Shown here in pieces: positions 14,953-20,069 of a stretch of 20,069 nucleotides of DNA. The notes below the pieces were generated by a model that was given only the letters and a program-made list of their open reading frames with translations, was not told the origin of the DNA and ran no database searches. The stretch lies in NCBI GenBank assembly GCA_937902905.1, contig CALELW010000161.1, positions 1 through 20,069 on the forward strand, written 5' to 3'. Both the position numbers and the translations under genes were made by a program. This DNA is from an uncultured Clostridium sp. (lineage in GTDB: Bacteria; Bacillota; Clostridia; Lachnospirales; Lachnospiraceae). Position 1 is the stretch's first letter; the number at the start of each line of letters is the position of its first letter.

Positions 14953-16017
14953 TTAAATGTAAAATACATCTTCTCTTTCCTGCATCTCTTTATTTTCCAT
15001 CAAATAAGTCTGCTTCGAATCAAAGATATATAATCGGTAAATCAATACGTGAACCGTCTCGCCAACCGAAACAAAATCTTTTTCCAAAGAACGCTCTCCA
15101 ACAACCAAAATACCATTGATATCCACTGTGACATCCATTCGGTTTCCCCGGAACACGACATCCGTTACCACGCCGGTTTCGGCGGCACTGATATATTGAT
15201 CCAGTTTTCCACTCTTTGAGATTTTCACAAATTCCGGACGAATGACCGCCTGATTAGCATTTTCAATCCGCTCGAAACCTTTTAATTTATCGTAATCCTC
15301 AACAACCGAAGATCTGCCGATAAATCTTGCCACAAACGGTGTTGCCGGACTTTTATAAATTTCCACCGGCGTTCCCATCTGCTCAATCGTTCCATGATTG
15401 GTAATAATGATTTCGTCTGCAACCTCGACCGCTTCCTCCTGGTCATGGGTGACAAAAATACTTGTAATACCAAGTTTTACAACCATCTCTTTCAACCACG
15501 AGCGAAGTTCGGTACGCACTTTCGCATCAATCGCAGCAAACGGCTCATCCAGCAAGAGAACTCTTGGATTTGGTGCTAACGCTCTGGCAAAAGCAACTCT
15601 TTGTCTCTGTCCGCCGGACAACTGATTCGGATACCGTTTTTCCATCCCTGACAAACCGGTCATTGCCAACAATTCCGTAACCCGTTCCTTAATCTGCTTT
15701 TTCGGCATCTTCTGAAGCACCAGTCCAAATGCCACATTATCGTATACTGTCATATAACGGAACAGCGCATAATTCTGAAAGACAAAACCAATCCCACGCT
15801 TGGCAGCCGGTACATCATTCACCCGCTTGCCATCAATGTAAATATCTCCTTCATTCGGATTCTCAAGTCCTGCAATCATCCGCAGCAAAGTTGTCTTTCC
15901 GCTTCCGGATGGTCCTAACAGGGCAACTAACTTTCCTTTTTCCACACCAAGACTTACATGGTCAGAAGCAAGAAAATCACCATATTTTTTTACAATGTTT
16001 TTCATTTCTACATACAT
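14953..16017 (-). CDS. cysA: Sulfate/thiosulfate ABC transporter ATP-binding protein
   Basis: A 354-aa ATPase of the CysA/MalK type. Walker A GPSGSGKTT is at 35-43, the Q-loop Gln81 in VFQNYALF, signature LSGGQRQR (133-140), Walker B LLLDEP (154-159) with AAIDA in the D-loop, and switch His191. A regulatory TOBE-like domain occupies the last 110 or so residues, where sulfate importers sense substrate or regulatory proteins. It powers import through CysT and CysW at the inner face of the membrane. Its start overlaps the end of cysW by 10 nt (ATGTATGTAG), with AAGGAG eight nt upstream, so the two are probably translationally coupled. The C-terminus is -VFYI. Molybdate transport is the main alternative and is unlikely given the neighbouring sulfate-binding protein. 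Confidence 0.95.
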   Translation of the reverse strand: MYVEMKNIVKKYGDFLASDHVSLGVEKGKLVALLGPSGSGKTTLLRMIAGLENPNEGDIYIDGKRVNDVPAAKRGIGFVFQNYALFRYMTVYDNVAFGLVLQKMPKKQIKERVTELLAMTGLSGMEKRYPNQLSGGQRQRVAFARALAPNPRVLLLDEPFAAIDAKVRTELRSWLKEMVVKLGITSIFVTHDQEEAVEVADEIIITNHGTIEQMGTPVEIYKSPATPFVARFIGRSSVVEDYDKLKGFERIENANQAVIRPEFVKISKSGKLDQYISAAETGVVTDVVFRGNRMDVTVDINGILVVGERSLEKDFVSVGETVHVLIYRLYIFDSKQTYLMENKEMQEREDVFYI

Positions 16018-16856
16018 ACTTTTTTCTCCTTACCATCTCGGTGTTCTAATACATTTCTCACAAACAATATGACGATTGCGATAATCACTAACAGTGACGA
16101 TACCGCAAACGACGCTGTCACGGATGTGTCGGTTCCCGACATATATAACGCGTCAATTTCAAGCGGAAGGGTAAAAGTTTCGCCCCTCGTTTTCGACAAA
16201 GCGTTTACCGCACCAAACTCACCTAGTGCTCTTGCCGCGCATAAAATAATACCATAAATCAGTCCCCATTTCATCTGTGGAAGTGTAATTTTACGAAAAA
16301 TCGTAAAACCTTTGGCGCCCATCAGAGCCGCCGCTTCTTCCTCATCTTTGCCCTGTGCATTCAGCACCGGAAGAATCTCTCTCGATACAAACGGGAAGGT
16401 AACAAAAATCGTTGCGAGCACAACACCCGGTATTGCAAATGTAATTCGGATATTCGTACCAAAGAACTGGTTAAACGCCCGAATCGCCGGATAAAACCAT
16501 CCAAGTCTTCCAAATGTCATCAAATAGGAAAGACCTACAATAACCGGAGAAATGGAAAATGGTATATCAATCAGCGTAGCTAAAATCTGTTTGCCCCGGA
16601 ACGAAAACTTCGTTAAGAGCCATGCCGCGCAAATTCCAAAAAAGGTATTTACGACAACCGCAATCGCCGTCGCTAACAAAGTAACAAGCAAAGCACTTAC
16701 CACATACGGTGATGAAATCGCCTGCACATAAAATCCGATTCCTTCTTTCAGCGAATTAACCAGAACCGAAAGAAGCGGTGCCGCAAGCATCAGCAGAAGA
16801 AATAAAAGGGTAATCGTGATTAAAATAATTTTTGTTATTTTCTTTCGTCGTTCCAT
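16008..16856 (-). CDS. cysW: Sulfate ABC transporter permease CysW
   Basis: A 282-aa integral membrane protein with about six hydrophobic segments, the first at residues 8-31 (IILITITLLFLLLMLAAPLL). The EAA loop that contacts the ATPase is visible as EEAAALMGAKGFTIFRKITLP followed by GLIYGIILCAARALGEFGAV, the latter being the conserved sulfate-permease segment. With CysT it forms the heterodimeric channel. It lies 12 nt after cysT, with SD AGGAGG eight nt before the ATG, and overlaps cysA by 10 nt. Assignment as CysW rather than CysT follows gene order and the ALSKTRGETFTLPLEID stretch typical of CysW. Confidence 0.94.
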   Translation of the reverse strand: MERRKKITKIILITITLLFLLLMLAAPLLSVLVNSLKEGIGFYVQAISSPYVVSALLVTLLATAIAVVVNTFFGICAAWLLTKFSFRGKQILATLIDIPFSISPVIVGLSYLMTFGRLGWFYPAIRAFNQFFGTNIRITFAIPGVVLATIFVTFPFVSREILPVLNAQGKDEEEAAALMGAKGFTIFRKITLPQMKWGLIYGIILCAARALGEFGAVNALSKTRGETFTLPLEIDALYMSGTDTSVTASFAVSSLLVIIAIVILFVRNVLEHRDGKEKKVCM

Positions 16857-16868
16857 CCTTTTTTCCTC

Positions 16869-17723
16869 CTATAACAGATTTGTTCTTGCCGCCTGCCGCG
16901 CCTGTACGATATTGACAAACAATAATAATACGAATGACAGCACTAACATCACAAGAGCAATCGCCGTCGCACTCTCATAATCAATGTAACTTAATTTCTG
17001 CATAATTACATAGGAAACAACCTGTGTCTTTTCTTTTGCACTGTTGCCCGATATGTAAATGACACTGCCGTATTCACCAATTCCTCTGGCAAGTGCCAGA
17101 CCAAATCCGGTTAAAATCGCAGGTCTTAATTCCGGTAAAATCACACGTCTGAATGTTTTCGATGGACTTGCTCCTAACATATAGGCTGCTTCTTCATACT
17201 GTCCATCCAGTTTTTCAAGAACCGGCTGTACCGCCCGGATTACAAAAGGAAGTCCGACAAACACAAGTGCGATAACCAATCCGGTTTTCGTATAAGTCAC
17301 CTTAATTCCAATACTGGCTAACATTTTTCCAAAAAATCCGGTTTCCGAATATAATTTGGAAAGTGTAATTCCGGCTACGGCTGTCGGCAGCGCAAAGGGA
17401 AGTTCAATCAGCCCGTCCACAATCCGCTTGCCCGGAAAATCATATTTTACTAAAGTCCATGCCACGATAACGCCAAATACCGTATTGATTCCTGCCGCCA
17501 CAAGCGAGCAGCCAATACTTGTTAAAAAAGCATTTCTTACATTTGATTTCCAAAGAAGAGAGAAAAATTCTCCCGGTGAAATTTTCAAGGAATACACAAG
17601 CACTGAAGCCAGCGGAATCAGCACAATCAGGGAAAGCATTAACACAACAATTCCAAATGTGCAGCGAAATCCGGGAATCACCCTTGCTTTTTTCACTCTC
17701 TTTTGTCTGACCGTATTCCTCAT
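16869..17723 (-). CDS. cysT: Sulfate ABC transporter permease CysT
   Basis: A 284-aa membrane protein starting MRNTVRQKRVKK; the frame is open for 33 more codons upstream but those overlap the end of sbp, and the chosen ATG has AGAGGAG eight nt before it. About six transmembrane segments are visible, starting at residues 22-46. The EAA loop EEAAYMLGASPSKTFRRVILP is followed by ALARGIGEYGSVIYISGN, characteristic of CysT/CysU. Usual length is about 277. It lies 16 nt after the sulfate-binding protein gene and pairs with CysW. Confidence 0.94.
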   Translation of the reverse strand: MRNTVRQKRVKKARVIPGFRCTFGIVVLMLSLIVLIPLASVLVYSLKISPGEFFSLLWKSNVRNAFLTSIGCSLVAAGINTVFGVIVAWTLVKYDFPGKRIVDGLIELPFALPTAVAGITLSKLYSETGFFGKMLASIGIKVTYTKTGLVIALVFVGLPFVIRAVQPVLEKLDGQYEEAAYMLGASPSKTFRRVILPELRPAILTGFGLALARGIGEYGSVIYISGNSAKEKTQVVSYVIMQKLSYIDYESATAIALVMLVLSFVLLLFVNIVQARQAARTNLL

Positions 17724-17739
17724 CCGAAAAACTCCTCTT

Positions 17740-18741
17740 CTAATAGTTATAAATCTCATCAAACATGGCATCATCATCAAAATATTTCTGATATGCTTTC
17801 TCCCAGCCGCCAAAATCTTCAATCGTCCATAATTTTATAGACAAATCAAACTCATTTCCAAATTCCTGCAAAATTTCCTTGTCGGTTGGGCGGTATCCGC
17901 TTTTTCCAATCAATCGCTGTGCCTGTTTTGTATAAAGAAAATCCAAATACCGTTTGCTCACTTCTTCTGAGCCATTTGCTTTTGCATTATCATCCACAAT
18001 TGCAACACTCGGCTGTGCCAGAATACTGACAGACGGATTTACAATTTCATACTTGCCGCCGTAGGATTTCATAGTTGCAATCGCTTCATTTTCCCATGCA
18101 ATCAGCACATCGCCTTTACCATTTTCCACAAAGGTCGTTGTCGCACCCCTGGCACCGGAGTCCATAACCGATACATTGTGATACAACTGCCTCATAAATT
18201 CTTTCTGCTTGTTCTCATCGCTCCATTTGGTCTTTGCGTAACCAAGAGCTGCTAAGAAGTTCCAGCAGGCACCGCCGCTGCTTTTCGGGTCCGGCGTAAT
18301 AACATCCACACCTTTTCGCGTTAAGTCATCCCAGTCATGAATCTGCTTTGGATTTCCTTTTCGCACTAACAGCACAATGGTCGATGTATAAGGGGCAGAG
18401 GATTTTGGAAATTCTTTAATCCATCCGGCATCAATCAGCCCCGTCTTCTCAATCAGAGAAATGTCATGCTCTAATGCGAGTGTAACGACATCCGCATTAC
18501 ACCCTTCCACAACAGACCTTGCCTGACTGCCGGAGCCGCCATGCGACTGTATCACCTGAACTTCCTTGTTATAAGTCTTCTTATAATATTCTTCAAACAT
18601 CGTATTATAAGATTCATAAAATTCTCTTGTCGGGTCATACGAAACATTCGTTATCGTGATAACATCTGACTTCGTTCCACAGCCGCTTAGGATAAGAACA
18701 AGTACCAGAAAAAGAAGGACACTCTTCTTTCTTTTTCTCAT
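17740..18741 (-). CDS. sbp: Sulfate-binding lipoprotein (Sbp/CysP family)
   Basis: A 333-aa extracellular solute-binding protein. The N-terminus has a basic MRKRKKS, a hydrophobic core and the lipobox LSGC with Cys21 as the lipidation site, as expected for a Gram-positive anchored receptor. Family marks are TNVSYDPTREFYESYN, QSHGGSGSQARSVVEGCNADVVTLAL, SSGGACWNFLAALGYA and GDVLIAWENEA, all from the sulfate-binding periplasmic protein family. It captures sulfate (possibly thiosulfate) for CysTWA. It starts 11 nt after cysK with SD AAAGGAG six nt before the ATG. Specificity between sulfate and thiosulfate cannot be settled by eye. Confidence 0.96.
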   Translation of the reverse strand: MRKRKKSVLLFLVLVLILSGCGTKSDVITITNVSYDPTREFYESYNTMFEEYYKKTYNKEVQVIQSHGGSGSQARSVVEGCNADVVTLALEHDISLIEKTGLIDAGWIKEFPKSSAPYTSTIVLLVRKGNPKQIHDWDDLTRKGVDVITPDPKSSGGACWNFLAALGYAKTKWSDENKQKEFMRQLYHNVSVMDSGARGATTTFVENGKGDVLIAWENEAIATMKSYGGKYEIVNPSVSILAQPSVAIVDDNAKANGSEEVSKRYLDFLYTKQAQRLIGKSGYRPTDKEILQEFGNEFDLSIKLWTIEDFGGWEKAYQKYFDDDAMFDEIYNY

Positions 18742-18752
18742 CGCCTGCTCCT

Positions 18753-19691
18753 TTACTCTTCTACTACAAACAAAGAAGTGGACAAATATCTCTCACCGGT
18801 ATCCGGCAGTAAAACAACAATATTTTTTCCTGCATTTTCTTTGCGTTTTGCTAGCTGTGTAGCTGCATAAAGTGCTGCGCCGGAAGAAATTCCAACTAAC
18901 AATCCATCACTCTTTGCTACTTTTCTTGATGTTTCAAAAGCATCATCATTCTCAACCGGAATAATTTCATCCAAAATTTCTTTATCCAAAACATCCGGTA
19001 CAAATCCAGCTCCAATTCCCTGAATTTTATGTGGTCCCGGCTTTCCTCCGGACAATACCGGCGAGCCGGCAGGCTCAACAGCCACAACCTTTACATCCGG
19101 ATTTGCTTCTTTTAATCCCTGTCCGGTTCCGGTAACAGTTCCGCCGGTTCCAACTGCCGATACAAAAATATCAACTTTGCCATCGGTGTCTTTCAAAATT
19201 TCCTGTGCGGTTGTCTTTTTATGAATTGCCGGATTCGCTTCATTTTCAAACTGCTGTGGAATAAATGCATTTCCATATTCCTCTTTCAGCTCTTCCGCCT
19301 TTTTAATCGCACCTTTCATACCATCGCGTCCCGGTGTAAGAACAATTTCAGCACCTAACGCCGATACAATCTTGCGTCTCTCTACACTCATGGTATCCGG
19401 CATCGTAAGAATCAGGTGTAATCCCTTTGCCGCTGTCACAAACGCAAGTCCAATTCCTGTATTACCACTTGTTGGCTCGATAATCACGGTATCTGAATTA
19501 ATTTTTCCATCCGCAATTCCCTGCTCAATCATCGCATAAGCCACACGGTCTTTTACACTTCCTAATGGGTTAAAATACTCCAATTTCACAATCAGATTTG
19601 CTTCTAACTCATTTTCCTTTTCATAATTTGTCAACTCCAGCAATGGAGTATTTCCGATTAATTCTGTCAACTGTTTTGCAATCTTAGCCAT
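18753..19691 (-). CDS. cysK: Cysteine synthase A (O-acetylserine sulfhydrylase)
   Basis: A 312-aa PLP enzyme of normal length that makes cysteine from O-acetylserine and sulfide. IGNTPLLEL (12-20), the PLP lysine Lys47 in NPLGSVKDRVA, EPTSGNTGIG, VGTGGTVTGTG for phosphate binding, and GISSGAALYAA are all present. The start chosen gives MAKIAKQLTEL, the usual CysK N-terminus; an in-frame ATG four codons upstream (19703) is closer to the AGGAAAAGG and is a real alternative, while a third at 19754 lies within the promoter and can be excluded. It is the first gene of the operon, directly behind the promoter and the two putative operators. In Bacillus CysK also binds CymR to form the active repressor, and the operon's last gene is CymR-like. 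Confidence 0.96.
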   Translation of the reverse strand: MAKIAKQLTELIGNTPLLELTNYEKENELEANLIVKLEYFNPLGSVKDRVAYAMIEQGIADGKINSDTVIIEPTSGNTGIGLAFVTAAKGLHLILTMPDTMSVERRKIVSALGAEIVLTPGRDGMKGAIKKAEELKEEYGNAFIPQQFENEANPAIHKKTTAQEILKDTDGKVDIFVSAVGTGGTVTGTGQGLKEANPDVKVVAVEPAGSPVLSGGKPGPHKIQGIGAGFVPDVLDKEILDEIIPVENDDAFETSRKVAKSDGLLVGISSGAALYAATQLAKRKENAGKNIVVLLPDTGERYLSTSLFVVEE

Positions 19692-19709
19692 CGCTTTCAC
19701 CATCCTTTT

Positions 19710-19726
19710 CCTACTATTCATGTAGG
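19710..19726. promoter_or_regulatory. Candidate operator 1 (5' UTR of cysK)
   Basis: CCTACTATTCATGTAGG is a perfect 5-bp dyad (CCTAC/GTAGG) with 7-nt spacer, lying between the predicted transcription start and the cysK ribosome site. It shares CCTACTA-N6-TAGG with the site at 19766-19782. It may be a regulator site; as RNA it could also form a small hairpin next to the SD. Binding by the operon's Rrf2 protein is inferred. Confidence 0.5.
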
Positions 19727-19749
19727 GTTTATATAATTTAACTGTGCCT

Positions 19750-19778
19750 ATCATATCACCTATTCCCTACTAAGTCAA
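19750..19778 (-). promoter_or_regulatory. Sigma-A-type promoter of the sulfur operon
   Basis: On the minus strand, -35 TTGACT (19773-19778) and -10 TATGAT (19750-19755) are separated by exactly 17 nt. Transcription would begin near 19743, giving a 5' UTR of roughly 50 nt. No other good promoter was seen in the short gaps of the operon. Confidence 0.8.
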
Positions 19779-19782
19779 TAGG
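19766..19782. promoter_or_regulatory. Candidate operator 2 overlapping the -35 box
   Basis: CCTACTAAGTCAATAGG covers the -35 hexamer. It is an imperfect dyad (CCTA/TAGG) sharing 11 fixed bases, CCTACTA-N6-TAGG, with the site at 19710-19726. A wider hexamer pair, CCTATT at 19759-19764 and AATAGG at 19777-19782, overlaps it. Occupancy would block RNA polymerase, as expected for a CymR-type repressor. Confidence 0.5.
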
Positions 19783-19804
19783 ATTTGTAAAGTTTTTTGA
19801 AAAA

Positions 19805-19960
19805 AGTTCAGCAATAAAAAGGAACCGGTCACGAATGTGTGCTCGCACACAATGCGCGGTTGGTTCCTTTTTATGGGCTGAGCGCCCGATTATGAGCAAA
19901 GTAGCTGCGCAGCAGCGATAAAGCACCGCAGGTGCCTTTGCGAATGGCGCGGGCTGAACT
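19805..19960. repeat. Multibranched inverted-repeat element upstream of the promoter
   Basis: The outermost stem is AGTTCAGC (19805-19812) with GCTGAACT (19953-19960). Inside are a long terminator-like hairpin (19814-19874) and a second domain closed by GCCCG (19884-19888)/CGGGC (19950-19954) and GCAAAG (19896-19901)/CTTTGC (19936-19941). That second domain contains two small hairpins, GCTGCGCAGC (19904-19913) and GCACC-GCA-GGTGC (19923-19935). It lies upstream of the -35 and so is not a leader of cysK. It is probably an intergenic repeat or small mobile palindrome; a structured RNA is possible. Confidence 0.65.
19814..19874. terminator. Bidirectional intrinsic terminator-like hairpin
   Basis: ATAAAAAGGAACC (19814-19826) pairs perfectly with GGTTCCTTTTTAT (19862-19874), and the interior continues with a further stem around TGTGTG/CACACA (19836-19851). 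The A/T runs at the base give a U-tract on either strand. It would insulate the sulfur operon from whatever lies to the right. Confidence 0.6.
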
Positions 19961-20069
19961 GTTACTATTTACTTATCTAACGATTTAGAAGGCAAAAAAG
20001 TTGCAGTTTTAGATTTTTTAGAATAAGTTTTCTCATCTTAATTGTAATCCTCCTTCGCAAAAATCCCGC
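19961..20069. other. Window edge; no gene established
   Basis: This AT-rich stretch lies to the right of the structured element. On the minus strand AAGGAGG (20049-20055) precedes an ATG (20036) by 12 nt and opens a 19-codon frame ending at 19977 (MRKLILKNLKLQ...). On the plus strand a short frame ends at 20026 (...GKKVAVLDFLE). Neither can be called a gene from this window. Confidence 0.25.

Noticed and set aside
19692..19745. Riboswitch or T-box leader (SAM, cysteine) before cysK
   Set aside because: The predicted 5' UTR is only about 50 nt, too short for these elements; the structured region at 19805-19960 is upstream of the promoter.

Overview
The window reads as one very large minus-strand operon (about 19.2 kb, 21 genes) that carries a nearly complete route from extracellular sulfate to cysteine and homocysteine, together with the cofactor genes and the regulator it needs. 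Consensus Shine-Dalgarno sites (AGGAGG-type) precede most genes, a Gram-positive sulfate-binding lipoprotein is present, and the gene families (AprAB-type APS reductase, CymR-like Rrf2 regulator, fused siroheme enzymes) point to an anaerobic Clostridia bacterium. Lachnospiraceae is my best guess, inferred from style and family content rather than proven.

Layout, in the direction of transcription (right to left). A sigma-A-type promoter at 19750-19778 is followed by cysK, then sulfate uptake (sbp, cysT, cysW, cysA), APS reduction (aprA, aprB), ATP sulfurylase (cysD, cysN) and O-acetylhomoserine sulfhydrylase (metY). Next come a compact ferredoxin-fused siroheme sulfite reductase, a TusA-like protein and a thioredoxin with an unusual CIPC site. 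A sulfur-carrier trio follows: a ThiS-like carrier with residues after its Gly-Gly motif, a MoeB/ThiF-like activating enzyme and a JAMM metalloprotease. Siroheme genes come next (precorrin-2 dehydrogenase fused to HemC, SUMT fused to HemD, hemL), then trxB and a CymR-like Rrf2 regulator. Almost all gaps are under 30 nt and several genes overlap, so one transcript is the simplest reading.

How it works together: sulfate is imported by Sbp-CysTWA, activated to APS by CysDN, reduced to sulfite by AprAB without PAPS, and reduced to sulfide by the siroheme enzyme. The sulfide can go to O-acetylserine through CysK. It can also go onto the C-terminus of the carrier protein as a thiocarboxylate and then to O-acetylhomoserine through MetY, as described for the HcyS/HcyD/HcyF/MetY/Sir system of Wolinella succinogenes. 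CysN carries a C-terminal domain that looks like a dead APS kinase, consistent with PAPS not being needed. The first gene (cysK) and last gene (cymR-like) encode homologues of the two partners of the Bacillus CymR-CysK regulatory complex. Two near-identical 17-bp CCTACTA-N6-TAGG sites flank the start of transcription.

The flanks are non-coding and structured. Positions 1-571 hold three tandem related long palindromes, the last running into the final codons of the regulator gene. Positions 19805-19960 hold a multibranched inverted-repeat element including a bidirectional terminator-like hairpin. cysE, metX, hemA, hemB, cysC and cysH are not in the window.
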